Origin: DATJIG01 sp050260515 | GTDB taxonomy: Bacteria; Pseudomonadota; Alphaproteobacteria; SMXQ01 | Direction: 5' to 3' | Length of the DNA: 64,000 bases | Assembly (NCBI GenBank): GCA_050260515.1 | Contig: JBLNCI010000040.1 | Location: forward strand, 1-64,000 | The notes under the pieces: generated by a model | What the model was told of the DNA's origin: nothing | The model's database searches: none | Seen by the model: the letters and a program-made list of their open reading frames with translations, nothing else | Shown here: positions 16,970 through 25,410 of the stretch, piece after piece | How the letters are laid out: every line of letters begins with the position of its first letter | Numbering within the stretch: the first letter of the stretch is position 1 | Translations under genes and position numbers: made by a program

Positions 16970-17259
16970 CGAGTGTCGGCCCCCTCGACCTTGCGCCGGG
17001 CATCGGCGATCACCTCGTCGGGGATCAGCCGGAACGCCAGCCACAGCCCGAGCGGCACGATGATCAGGTCGTCGATCCAGCCAGCGACGGGAATCACGTC
17101 CGGGATGATGTCGAACGGCCACACCGCATAAGCCAGCACCGCGAGCGCGATGAGCCGCGCATGAAGCGGCGCGCGTCGGTCGAACAGCGCATGGATCAGC
17201 GTGCGGAAGTGCGGCCAGTGCGCGCGGCCGCGGGGTGCCGAGCGACGACGCAGCGCCAT
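16966..17259 (-). CDS. DUF1232 (YkvA-like) small membrane protein
   Basis: A 97-residue protein with the DUF1232 core LIALAVLAYAVWPFDIIPDVIPVAGWIDDLIIVPLGLWLAF, which forms two short hydrophobic segments with the typical P(F/I)D-IPD pattern. The family function is unknown. Its ATG shares a base with the tldD stop (TGATG), so it is translationally coupled to tldD. Its TAG stop overlaps the TAA of the chorismate mutase gene on the other strand. Confidence 0.88.
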   Translation of the reverse strand: MALRRRSAPRGRAHWPHFRTLIHALFDRRAPLHARLIALAVLAYAVWPFDIIPDVIPVAGWIDDLIIVPLGLWLAFRLIPDEVIADARRKVEGADTR

Positions 17260-18692
17260 CAGCCCTGGGTCCCGCCGACGGTCAGGCCCGTCAGCTTCAG
17301 GGTCGGCTGCCCGACGCCGACCGGCACCGACTGCCCGTCCTTGCCGCAGGTGCCGATGCCGGGGTCGAGCTGCATGTCGTTGCCGACCATTGTCACCTTG
17401 GTGAGCGCGTCGGGACCGTTGCCGATCAGCGTCGCGCCCTTGACCGGCGGGCCGATGCGACCGTCCTCGACCAGATAGGCTTCCGACGCCGAGAACACGT
17501 ACTTGCCGGACGTGATGTCGACCTGGCCGCCGCCGAAGTGCACGGCATAGAGGCCGCGCTTCACCGACTTCAGAATCTCCTCCTTCGAGTGCGCCCCGGC
17601 CAGCATGTACGTGTTCGTCATGCGCGGCATCGGCCGATGGGCGAACGACTGGCGCCGTCCGTTGCCCGTCGGGCGCACGCCCATCAGGCGCGCGTTCAGC
17701 CGATCCTGGATGTAGCCCTTGAGGATCCCGTCCTCTATCAGCACCGTGCACGACGACGGCGTACCCTCGTCGTCGACGGTGATCGACCCGCGACGGTCCG
17801 GCAGCGTGCCGTCGTCGACCACGGTGACTCCCGGAGCCGCGACGCGCTGGCCGAGAAGACCGGAGAACGCCGACGTCTTCTTGCGGTTGAAATCGCCCTC
17901 GAGGCCGTGGCCGATCGCCTCGTGCAGCAGGATGCCGGGCCACCCCGGGCCGAGCACGACCTCCATCTCGCCCGCAGGCGCGGGGACGGACTCGAGGTTG
18001 ACCGCGGCTTGGCGGATCGCCTCGTCGACCTGGGCGCGCCAGCTCTCGGGTCTGATGAAGGAATCGTAGGTGAGCCGCCCGCCCGCGCCGGACGAGCCAC
18101 TCTCCTGGCGACTGCCGTGGCCGGCGACGACGGAGACGTTGAGGCGCACCAGCGGGCGGACGTCGGCGACGATGTCGGCGCCGGGCCGGACGATGGCGAC
18201 GACGCGCCACTCGGCGACGAGCGACGCGCTGACCTGACGTACGCGCGGATCCTTGGCGCGGGCGTACGCATCGATTTCGGCGAGCAACGCGGTCTTGGCC
18301 TCGAATCCCGGCGCCTGAAGCGGGTCGTCGGCGCGGTAGAGAGAACGGTTTGTTCCCGGCGGTGGGGCGGCGAACGAACCCGAGTGCCCCGCTGCCACCG
18401 CCTTGACCGCGTCGGCGGCGCGGCGCAGCGCGGGTTGCGAGAGCTCCGAGGCGTGGCCGTAGCCCACCGCCTCACCGGCGACCGACCGCAACCCGAAGCC
18501 TTGGGTCGCGTCGTAGCTCGCGGTCTTGAGCCGCCCGTCGTCGAACACCAGCGCCTCGGAGACACGGTGCTCGAGATAGAGTTCGCCGTCGTCGCTGCCG
18601 CGAAGAGCGTCGGCCACCGTACGGTCGACGGCCGCGCGGTCGAGGCCGGCGTCGGAGAAGAACAGCTTTTCGGCGGTGGCGCGAGCGGACAT
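17259..18692 (-). CDS. tldD: Metalloprotease TldD
   Basis: Zinc-containing catalytic subunit of the TldD/TldE protease. The 477-residue protein has the HExxH-type site HEAIGHGLEGD (residues 257-267), flanked by GPGWPGILLHEAI and DFNRKKTSAFSGLLGQRVA. The C-terminal block includes RMTNTYMLAG, the FGGGQVDITSGKYVFSASEAYLVEDG stretch and GTCGKDGQSVPVGVGQPTLK. I start it at 18692. A further 92 in-frame codons upstream are not conserved. It is divergent from the cytochrome oxidase operon, the usual alphaproteobacterial neighbourhood. Confidence 0.96.
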   Translation of the reverse strand: MSARATAEKLFFSDAGLDRAAVDRTVADALRGSDDGELYLEHRVSEALVFDDGRLKTASYDATQGFGLRSVAGEAVGYGHASELSQPALRRAADAVKAVAAGHSGSFAAPPPGTNRSLYRADDPLQAPGFEAKTALLAEIDAYARAKDPRVRQVSASLVAEWRVVAIVRPGADIVADVRPLVRLNVSVVAGHGSRQESGSSGAGGRLTYDSFIRPESWRAQVDEAIRQAAVNLESVPAPAGEMEVVLGPGWPGILLHEAIGHGLEGDFNRKKTSAFSGLLGQRVAAPGVTVVDDGTLPDRRGSITVDDEGTPSSCTVLIEDGILKGYIQDRLNARLMGVRPTGNGRRQSFAHRPMPRMTNTYMLAGAHSKEEILKSVKRGLYAVHFGGGQVDITSGKYVFSASEAYLVEDGRIGPPVKGATLIGNGPDALTKVTMVGNDMQLDPGIGTCGKDGQSVPVGVGQPTLKLTGLTVGGTQG

Positions 18693-19197
18693 GGCGACTC
18701 CTGTTCGCATCGGAGCGGGGAGATTACCCGATGCATCGATGTCCCGGACGGGGCTTATCGTATGTGGGCCGTTAGGGTCGCCATCGCAACCCGCGGTCGC
18801 TGACGAGCCTTGGCACCGAGGCGGAGCGGACGCTATAAACGCGATCGACGCGCCGCCGGCGGCCCGCCCTTCGGGACCGCTGTGCGCGGAACGGCGCGCC
18901 GCCGATTCACCTGCCGAAAACGTCCGTCCGGAGCGAGCGGAACGGGCCGCCGGGAGTTGCTGGAACACGGGCTTTGCCCGGGTTGTGGCGGCACCGGCTC
19001 TGGTGTAGTTTGCGCCTGCCCCGGCCGGGCGGGAGCGGTTTCAGCGCGGTTTTCGCGCGCTTTCGCCGAGGCTCGGTTCGATGGCATTTCGACGACCCAC
19101 TCGATCGCGCTCAGGTCCCTGGCGCGGTCCTCAGACAAGCAAGCTTTTGGACGGCGTCCACTCGCAAGACATTCACCCATAGCGCACAGGATCGGGG
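18693..19197. other. 505-nt gap between divergent tldD and coxB
   Basis: No convincing gene. It must contain the promoters for tldD (leftward) and the cox operon (rightward). A weak rightward candidate is TTGGAC (19147-19152), 17 nt, CATTCA (19170-19175), about 22 nt before coxB, but the -10 is poor. Open frames crossing the region have no recognisable domain or ribosome binding site. A longer regulatory leader for coxB remains possible. Confidence 0.5.
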
Positions 19198-20040
19198 ATG
19201 AGGCTGAGCAAAGTTCTGGCCGCGGCTGCTGCCGTGGCCGTTGGCATCGGGGGTTTAGCGTTGGCCGGAGCGGCTCACGCGGACGGCGTTCCGCAGCCGT
19301 GGCAGATGGGCTTCCAGGCAGCGGCCTCGCCGGTGATGGACCGGATCGAGGACTTCCACAACCTGCTGCTGATCATCATCACCGCCATCTCGGCCTTCGT
19401 GCTCGCGCTGCTGGTCATCGTCATCGTCAAGTTCAACGCCCGCAGCAACCCGACGCCGTCCCGCACCACCCACAACACGGCGATCGAGATCGCCTGGACG
19501 GTCGTGCCGATCCTGGTCCTGCTGGTGATCGCGGTGCCGTCGTTCAAGCTCCTCTACTACCAGGATCGCGCCGCGAATCCCGACATGACGCTGAAGGTCG
19601 TCGGGCATCAGTGGTATTGGTCGTATCAGTATCCCGACAACGGCAACTTCCAGTTCGATTCGATCATCGTCCAGGACGCCGACCTGAAGCCGGACCAGCC
19701 GCGTCTGCTCAGCGTCGACAACTCGGTGGTCGTCCCGGTCGGCGCGACTGTGCGCCTGCTCATCACCGCCGACGACGTGATCCACTCGTGGGCGGTGCCG
19801 GCGTTCGGCGTCAAGTACGACGCGGTCCCGGGTCGCCTGAACGAAGCCTGGTTCAAGGCGGAGCGCGAAGGCATGTACTACGGCCAGTGCTCTCAGCTCT
19901 GCGGACAGGGCCACGGCTACATGCCGATCGCGGTCAAGGTCGTCTCCCAGGACGAGTTCAAGAAGTGGGTCGAGGATGCCCAGAAGCAGTACGGCGTCTC
20001 CGCGCTGCCGACCGAGACGCACCTTGCCGCGGTCCACTGA
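19198..20040 (+). CDS. coxB: Cytochrome c oxidase subunit II (aa3 type)
   Basis: A 280-residue membrane subunit carrying the CuA centre that accepts electrons from cytochrome c. A signal peptide (ending near AGAAHADG, residue 30) precedes two transmembrane helices (about 55-78 and 98-116). The periplasmic domain holds the WYWSYQYPD aromatic electron-entry patch. It also holds the CuA ligands: H196 (DDVIHSW), C231 and C235, H239 and M242 (CSQLCGQGHGYM). No fused cytochrome c domain is present. It heads the coxB-coxA-ctaB-coxF-ctaG-coxC-DUF983-SURF1 run. Confidence 0.97.
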   Translation: MRLSKVLAAAAAVAVGIGGLALAGAAHADGVPQPWQMGFQAAASPVMDRIEDFHNLLLIIITAISAFVLALLVIVIVKFNARSNPTPSRTTHNTAIEIAWTVVPILVLLVIAVPSFKLLYYQDRAANPDMTLKVVGHQWYWSYQYPDNGNFQFDSIIVQDADLKPDQPRLLSVDNSVVVPVGATVRLLITADDVIHSWAVPAFGVKYDAVPGRLNEAWFKAEREGMYYGQCSQLCGQGHGYMPIAVKVVSQDEFKKWVEDAQKQYGVSALPTETHLAAVH

Positions 20041-20076
20041 GCACACACATACGCTTCAGGATTTGAGAGGACGGTT

Positions 20077-21693
20077 ATGAGTTACGGCACCACCCACCAG
20101 GCGCATGGTCACGATCACGCCCACGCCGATCACGCTCATCACCCGACCGGCTGGCGCCGGTGGTTGTTCTCGACCAACCACAAGGACATCGGAACGCTCT
20201 ACCTGATCTTCGCGATCTTCGCGGGGCTGATCGGCGCGGCGTTCTCGATCATGATCCGGGCGCAGCTGTCGCATCCGCATGGTCAGTTGTTCGGCGACGA
20301 TCACCAGTTCTACAACGTGATCGCCACCGCCCATGGCCTCATCATGATCTTCTTCATGGTGATGCCGGCGCTGATCGGCGGCTTCGGCAACTGGTTCGTG
20401 CCGCTGATGATCGGAGCGCCCGACATGGCGTTCCCGCGCATGAACAACATCAGCTTCTGGCTGCTGATCCCGTCCTTCGCCCTCCTGCTCGGCTCGGCGT
20501 TCGTCGGCCCGGGCGCGGGCACCGGCTGGACCCTGTACTCGCCGCTGTCGGACTCGATCGCCCACCCGGGGCCGTCCGTCGACATGGCGATCCTCAGCAT
20601 CCACCTCGCCGGCGCGTCGTCGATTCTCGGCGCGATCAACTTCATCACCACGATCTTCAACATGCGCGCGCCCGGCATGACGCTGCACAAGATGCCGCTG
20701 TTCGTGTGGTCGGTGCTGGTGACCGCGTTCCTGCTGGTGCTCTCGCTGCCGGTGCTCGCCGGCGGCATCACCATGCTGCTGACCGACCGCAACTTCGGCA
20801 CCAGCTTCTTCCGGCCGGCGGGCGGCGGAGATCCGCTGCTGTACCAGCACCTGTTCTGGTTCTTCGGCCACCCCGAGGTGTACATCCTGATCCTGCCGGG
20901 CTTCGGCATCATCAGCCATGTCGTCTCGACGTTCTCGAAGAAGCCGGTGTTCGGCTATCTCGGCATGGCCTACGCCATGGTCGCGATCGGCTTCATCGGC
21001 TTCGTCGTGTGGGCGCACCACATGTACGTCACCGGCCTGCACGTCGACACCCGCGCGTATTTCGTCGCGGCGACGATGGTCATCGCCGTGCCGACGGGCG
21101 TGAAGGTGTTTAGCTGGATCGCGACGATGTGGGGCGGGTCGATCGAGTTCAAGACGCCGATGCTGTTCGCCCTCGGCTTCATCTTCCTGTTCACCATCGG
21201 CGGCGTCACCGGCGTGGTGCTTGCGAACGCCGGCGTCGACGTGGCCCTGCACGACACGTACTACGTGATCGCGCACTTCCACTACGTGCTGTCGCTCGGC
21301 GCCGTGTTCGCGATCTTCGCCGGTTTCTACTACTGGTTCGGAAAGATGTCGGGCCGGCAGTACCCGGAGACGCTCGGGAAGCTGCACTTCTGGATGATGT
21401 TCATCGGCGTGAACATGACGTTCTTCCCGATGCACTTCCTCGGCCTCGCCGGCATGCCGCGCCGCATCCCCGACTACCCGGATGCGCTGGAAGGCTGGAA
21501 CCACGTCGCCTCGATCGGCTCCTACATCTCCGGGGCGAGCGTGATCCTGTTCCTCTACATCATCGTCCGCACGCTGATGTCGGGCGAGCGCGTCGCGGCC
21601 AACCCGTGGGGTCCCGGCGCGACCACGCTGGAGTGGACGGTGCCGTCGCCGCCGCCGTTCCACACCTACGAGGAACTGCCGCAGGTGAAGTAG
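20077..21693 (+). CDS. coxA: Cytochrome c oxidase subunit I (aa3 type)
   Basis: Catalytic 538-residue heme-copper subunit with 12 membrane helices. The D-channel segments GAPDMAFPRMNN and GHPEVY (the glutamate of A-type oxidases, with the cross-linked tyrosine) are intact. The CuB and heme ligands appear in WAHHMYV and HDTYYVIAHFHYVLS. This supports an A1-type proton-pumping cytochrome c oxidase. The N-terminus is a short His-rich tail (HQAHGHDHAHADHAHH). The gene follows coxB by 36 nt with a good Shine-Dalgarno sequence (GAGAGGA). Confidence 0.98.
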   Translation: MSYGTTHQAHGHDHAHADHAHHPTGWRRWLFSTNHKDIGTLYLIFAIFAGLIGAAFSIMIRAQLSHPHGQLFGDDHQFYNVIATAHGLIMIFFMVMPALIGGFGNWFVPLMIGAPDMAFPRMNNISFWLLIPSFALLLGSAFVGPGAGTGWTLYSPLSDSIAHPGPSVDMAILSIHLAGASSILGAINFITTIFNMRAPGMTLHKMPLFVWSVLVTAFLLVLSLPVLAGGITMLLTDRNFGTSFFRPAGGGDPLLYQHLFWFFGHPEVYILILPGFGIISHVVSTFSKKPVFGYLGMAYAMVAIGFIGFVVWAHHMYVTGLHVDTRAYFVAATMVIAVPTGVKVFSWIATMWGGSIEFKTPMLFALGFIFLFTIGGVTGVVLANAGVDVALHDTYYVIAHFHYVLSLGAVFAIFAGFYYWFGKMSGRQYPETLGKLHFWMMFIGVNMTFFPMHFLGLAGMPRRIPDYPDALEGWNHVASIGSYISGASVILFLYIIVRTLMSGERVAANPWGPGATTLEWTVPSPPPFHTYEELPQVK

Positions 21694-21702
21694 TCAGGCG
21701 CG

Positions 21703-21735
21703 GCGGGCCGGGAAACCGGCCCGCCCGCCGGTTTT
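21703..21735 (+). promoter_or_regulatory. GAAA-capped hairpin between coxA and ctaB
   Basis: GCGGGCCGG (21703-21711) and CCGGCCCGC (21716-21724) form a perfect 9-bp stem closed by a GAAA tetraloop. CCGCCG and then GTTTTG follow shortly after. It resembles a weak attenuator or 3'-end-stabilising structure that could lower ctaB expression relative to coxA. That role is inference. Confidence 0.45.
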
Positions 21736-21746
21736 GAGAGGACGAC

Positions 21747-22658
21747 GTGCTCCAATCCTCGCTGGAGATCGAGACCAACCGGGTCTCCGACTTCATCGCG
21801 CTGCTCAAGCCGCGGGTGATGTCGCTCGTCGTCTTCACCGGGCTGGTCGGCCTCGTGCTGGCGCCGATTCCGGTGCATCCGCTGATCGGGGCCATCGGCG
21901 TGCTGTGCATCGCCATCGGCGCGGGCGCCGCGGGCTGCATCAACATGTGGTACGAGCGGGATGTCGACGCGCTCATGGCCCGCACCCGCAACCGCCCGCT
22001 GCCGGCCGGCCGCGTCGAGCCGGGTGCTGCGCTCGGGTTCGGTGTGACTCTGGCGGTGGCGAGCGTCACGCTCATGTTCCTCGCCGCGAACGTCGCCGCC
22101 GCCGCGCTGCTCGCGATCACGATCGGCTTCTACGTGTTCATCTACACGATCTGGCTCAAGCGCCGGACGCCGCAGAACATCGTCATCGGCGGCGCCGCCG
22201 GCGCGTTTCCGGCAATGATCGGCTGGGCCGTTGCCACCGGCGACGTCGGTCTGTTGCCGACCATCCTGTTCGCCATCGTCTTCATGTGGACCCCGCCGCA
22301 TTTCTGGGCGCTGGCGCTGTATCGCGCGGGCGACTACGCCAACGCCGGCATCCCGATGCTGCCGGTGGTCGCCGGCAAGCCCGCGACCCGGCGCCAGATC
22401 GTGCTCTACAGCGCGCTGCTGGTGCCGTTGACGCTGGCGCCGTGGGCGCTCGATCTCGCCGGGGCCGTATACGGCATCGGCGCCGCCGCGCTCGGCGCTG
22501 TGTTCCTCGGCCTGGCCGTGATGGTCTGGGCGGAGAAAGGCGACGCCAACGCCCGGCGGCTGTTCGCGTTTTCAATCCTCTACCTGTTCCTCCTCTTCAC
22601 GCTGCTGGTGGCAGACCGTTGGACGCTGGGCCTCGCTCCCGGGCTGGTGACGCCGTGA
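21747..22658 (+). CDS. ctaB: Protoheme IX farnesyltransferase (heme O synthase)
   Basis: Membrane enzyme converting heme B to heme O, the precursor of the heme A needed by CoxA. The 303-residue protein starts at GTG with GAGAGGA just upstream. It carries the UbiA-superfamily aspartate motif in NMWYERDVDALMARTRNRPLPAG, the second conserved block KRRTPQNIVIGGAAGAFPAMIGW, and MWTPPHFWALALYRAGDYANAGIPMLPVV. Several hydrophobic helices are evident. Its stop overlaps the start of the small coxF-like gene (GTGA). Confidence 0.97.
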   Translation: MLQSSLEIETNRVSDFIALLKPRVMSLVVFTGLVGLVLAPIPVHPLIGAIGVLCIAIGAGAAGCINMWYERDVDALMARTRNRPLPAGRVEPGAALGFGVTLAVASVTLMFLAANVAAAALLAITIGFYVFIYTIWLKRRTPQNIVIGGAAGAFPAMIGWAVATGDVGLLPTILFAIVFMWTPPHFWALALYRAGDYANAGIPMLPVVAGKPATRRQIVLYSALLVPLTLAPWALDLAGAVYGIGAAALGAVFLGLAVMVWAEKGDANARRLFAFSILYLFLLFTLLVADRWTLGLAPGLVTP

Positions 22659-22798
22659 GCGCGCCTCAGCCGCAGAAGGGCGAGGCGTTCGTCCGCAACC
22701 GGCGCAACCGCAACCGGGCGATGCTCGTGGTCCTGCTCGCGCTCGTGGTGATTTTCTACGTGCTGACATGGGTGAAGATCGCCGGAGGTGCGGCATGA
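22655..22798 (+). CDS. CoxF-like small membrane protein
   Basis: A 47-residue protein starting at GTG that overlaps ctaB (GTGA) and ctaG (ATGA). It has a basic, cytosolic N-terminus (RNRRNRNR) and one hydrophobic helix (AMLVVLLALVVIFYVLTWVKIA). Genes of this size and topology sit at the same place in many alphaproteobacterial cox operons and are annotated as CoxF or oxidase assembly proteins. Assignment rests on position and topology rather than on a diagnostic motif. Confidence 0.75.
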   Translation: MSAPQPQKGEAFVRNRRNRNRAMLVVLLALVVIFYVLTWVKIAGGAA

Positions 22799-23370
22799 GG
22801 TCGCCGCGCCGCACGCGTCTCACCGCGGGGATCGCCGCGGCCGCGGCGCTCGTCATGGTCGGCATGAGCTTTGCCGCGGTGCCGCTCTACAAGGTGTTCT
22901 GCGAGGCGACCGGCTTCGCCGGCACTCCCAAGGTCGAGGCCGCCGCGCCGACCCGTCAGGTCGACCGCACCATCACCGTCCGCTTCAACGCCGATACCGC
23001 CCAGGGACTGCCGTGGAAATTCGCGCCGGCGCAGGGCCCGATGACGATCAGGCTCGGCGAGACCGCGCTCGCCGAGTTCCGCGCCAAGAACCTGAGCGAC
23101 CGCCCGATCGTCGGCGTGGCGACGTTCAACGTGACCCCTTATAAGGCCGGCGAGTACTTCGCGAAGATCGCCTGCTTCTGCTTCAACGCCCAGCGGCTCG
23201 AGCCGGGCGAGGAGGTCTCGATGCCGGTCACCTTCTACGTCGATCCGGCGATCGCCGACGACCCGTCGACGCGCGACGTGACCGCCGTCACGCTGTCGTA
23301 CACATTCTTCGAATCCGACGTCCCGCGCGCCTCCGCGTCGCGCGCGGAGCCCGACTCCAAGCTCAACTGA
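22795..23370 (+). CDS. ctaG: Cytochrome c oxidase assembly protein CtaG/Cox11 (CuB insertion)
   Basis: Copper chaperone that delivers copper to the CuB site of subunit I. The 191-residue protein has one N-terminal membrane anchor (AGIAAAAALVMVGMSFAAVPLYKVFCEATGF) and a periplasmic domain with the Cox11 copper motif CFCF in YFAKIACFCFNAQRLEPGE. The TFFES motif and a short hydrophilic tail close it. The first conserved Cys lies in VFCEATGF. The start at 22795 overlaps coxF (ATGA). Confidence 0.96.
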   Translation: MRSPRRTRLTAGIAAAAALVMVGMSFAAVPLYKVFCEATGFAGTPKVEAAAPTRQVDRTITVRFNADTAQGLPWKFAPAQGPMTIRLGETALAEFRAKNLSDRPIVGVATFNVTPYKAGEYFAKIACFCFNAQRLEPGEEVSMPVTFYVDPAIADDPSTRDVTAVTLSYTFFESDVPRASASRAEPDSKLN

Positions 23371-23426
23371 GACGCACAACCGAGGACGCCCGAGCGGCGA
23401 ACAAGCGCAACTGAGGACCAACGATA

Positions 23427-24251
23427 ATGGCTGATACTCACGCCCACGGTCAGAAGCACCCGTACCATCTCGTCGATCCCAGCCCGTGGCCGATCGTCGG
23501 CTCGATCTCGGCGGCGACGCTCGCGACCGGCGTCATCATGTACCTGCACGAGGCGGGCATGGCGGTGATGCTCGTCGGCCTCGCCATGGTGCTCTTCACG
23601 ATGGCGATGTGGTGGCGGGACGTCATCCGCGAGGCGAACAGCGGCCTCTACCATACGCCGATCGTCCGGATCGGCCTGCGCTACGGGATGGCGCTGTTCA
23701 TCGCCTCCGAGGTGATGTTCTTTGCCGCGTTCTTCTGGGCCTTCTTCAACGCCTCGCTGTTCCCGACCGAGGCGATCGGCGGCGTCTGGCCGCCGCGCAA
23801 CATCGAGGTCTTCAATCCCTGGGACCTGCCGTTCGTCAACACGCTGGTGCTGCTGCTGTCCGGTGTGACGGTGACGTGGGCCCACCACTCGCTGCTCGAG
23901 AACAACCGTCGCGACCTTATCCGCGGTCTCGTCCTGACGGTGCTGCTCGGAGTGATCTTCACCTCGTGCCAGGCCTACGAGTACTCGCACGCCGGATTCG
24001 GCTTCAAGGACGGCGTGTACGCGTCGACCTTCTACATGGCCACGGGGTTCCACGGCTTCCACGTGATCGTCGGCACCATCTTCCTGGCCGTGTGCCTGTT
24101 CCGTGCGATCCGCGGCGATTTCACGCCGGACCAGCACGTCGGCTTCGAGGCCGCGGCGTGGTACTGGCATTTCGTCGACGTCGTGTGGCTGTTCCTGTTC
24201 ATGTGCGTGTACTGGTGGGGCGGCCACGGCGGCGTGGTCGCCGCGCACTAG
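23427..24251 (+). CDS. coxC: Cytochrome c oxidase subunit III
   Basis: A 274-residue seven-helix membrane subunit of the aa3 oxidase. Diagnostic segments are HPYHLVDPSPWPIVGS, ALFIASEVMFFAAFFWAFFNASL, GVTVTWAHHSLLE, QAYEYSHAGFGFKDGVYASTFYMATGFHGFHVIVGT and FEAAAWYWHFVDVVWLFLF. The conserved acidic residues that bind lipid and lie near the D-pathway entry are present. The gap to ctaG is 56 nt and only 4 nt separate it from the DUF983 gene. Confidence 0.98.
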   Translation: MADTHAHGQKHPYHLVDPSPWPIVGSISAATLATGVIMYLHEAGMAVMLVGLAMVLFTMAMWWRDVIREANSGLYHTPIVRIGLRYGMALFIASEVMFFAAFFWAFFNASLFPTEAIGGVWPPRNIEVFNPWDLPFVNTLVLLLSGVTVTWAHHSLLENNRRDLIRGLVLTVLLGVIFTSCQAYEYSHAGFGFKDGVYASTFYMATGFHGFHVIVGTIFLAVCLFRAIRGDFTPDQHVGFEAAAWYWHFVDVVWLFLFMCVYWWGGHGGVVAAH

Positions 24252-24255
24252 GCGG

Positions 24256-24654
24256 ATGAGCGCGGGGCCTGAGGCGGGCCGCACGCCCGGCCCCGCGACC
24301 TCGCCGAGCCCGTCGGTATGGTCCGCGGGTTTGCGCTGCCGCTGCCCCGCTTGCGGGCGCGGTAAGCTGTTCTCGGGATTCCTCACGGTCGTCGAGCGCT
24401 GCGAGTCGTGCGGCAGCGACCTTCGCGCCCACGACACCGGCGACGGCCCGGCGGTGTTCATCATCCTGATCCTCGGCTTCGTCGTCGTCGGTGCGGCGCT
24501 GATCGTCGAAGTCAGGTACGAGCCGCCGCTCTGGGTCCATGCGCTGCTGTGGCCGCCGCTGATTGTCATCGGCGCGCTCGGACTGCTCCGACCGTTCAAG
24601 GGCGTCATGGTGGCGCTCGCCTTTCGTCATCGCCGCGATACCTTCGCGGCCTAA
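24256..24654 (+). CDS. DUF983 zinc-ribbon membrane protein
   Basis: A 132-residue protein with two Cys pairs (RCRCPACG and ERCESCGSD), a probable zinc ribbon, followed by two membrane helices (AVFIILILGFVVVGAALIVE and LWVHALLWPPLIVIGALGLL). DUF983 genes are regular members of alphaproteobacterial cox operons between coxC and SURF1. An assembly role is inferred from context only. The N-terminal 30 residues are Pro/Ser/Thr-rich and look disordered. Confidence 0.88.
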   Translation: MSAGPEAGRTPGPATSPSPSVWSAGLRCRCPACGRGKLFSGFLTVVERCESCGSDLRAHDTGDGPAVFIILILGFVVVGAALIVEVRYEPPLWVHALLWPPLIVIGALGLLRPFKGVMVALAFRHRRDTFAA

Positions 24655-24669
24655 CCTCGGACGTCTGCG

Positions 24670-25410
24670 ATGTCGTTTCCGTTGCTGGGCACGCGCCCCC
24701 GGCTGGTGCCGACGATCCTCGTCGGCCTCGCGTTTCTGATCCTGCTCGGCCTCGGGACGTGGCAGGTCGAGCGGCTCGCCTGGAAGACAAACCTCCTCAA
24801 CACGATCACGACGCGGATGAAAGCGCCGCCGCGGTCGCTCGCGGGTCCCGACGTCGGGCGCATCGACGACTACGAGCGGGTGCGCGTCACCGGACATTTC
24901 GTGCACGACCGCGAGATCCATCTCCTCGCGCGGTCGCTGCAGGGGGAGCTCGGGTATCACATCGTCACGCCGTTTGCGGTGGACGGCGACGGCACCGTGC
25001 TGATCAACCGGGGCTTCGTTCCCCAGGACCGGCGCGATCCGGCGACGCGGGGCGAGGGACAGGTGCAAGGGACCGTCGACGTTACCGGCCTCGTGCGTTA
25101 CCCGCACAAGCCGGGGCTGGCGTTCGCGCTGCCGGATAACCGTCCGGCGGAAAACGTCTGGATCTGGCTCGACCTGCCGCAGATCTCCCAGACGGTCGGG
25201 ATGCCGGCGCTCGCTCCGTTCGTCATCGACGCGGACGCGACACCCAATCCGGGCGGTCTGCCGATCGGCGGTCAGACGCGGCTCGAGGTGCCCAACGACC
25301 ATCTGCAGTACGCATTGACGTGGTACGGGCTCGCCGTCGCGCTGGTGATCATGTTCATCGTCTACCATCGCCGGCCGCCACGCAGCGCGACCGTCGAAAG
25401 GAAGCACTGA
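24670..25410 (+). CDS. SURF1 family cytochrome oxidase biogenesis protein
   Basis: A 246-residue heme A-handling assembly factor for the aa3 oxidase. Both terminal membrane helices (LVPTILVGLAFLILLGLGTWQVERLAWK and LTWYGLAVALVIMFIVYHRR) and the periplasmic loop with GYHIVTPFAVDGDGTVLINRGFVP and NHLQYALTWYG-type ending are recognisable. The stop overlaps the start of the M32 carboxypeptidase (TGATG). Confidence 0.95.
   Translation: MSFPLLGTRPRLVPTILVGLAFLILLGLGTWQVERLAWKTNLLNTITTRMKAPPRSLAGPDVGRIDDYERVRVTGHFVHDREIHLLARSLQGELGYHIVTPFAVDGDGTVLINRGFVPQDRRDPATRGEGQVQGTVDVTGLVRYPHKPGLAFALPDNRPAENVWIWLDLPQISQTVGMPALAPFVIDADATPNPGGLPIGGQTRLEVPNDHLQYALTWYGLAVALVIMFIVYHRRPPRSATVERKH

Noticed and set aside
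19147..19175. Promoter TTGGAC-N17-CATTCA before coxB
   Set aside because: The -10 hexamer matches consensus at only two of six positions. It is noted in the gap description but not listed as a feature.
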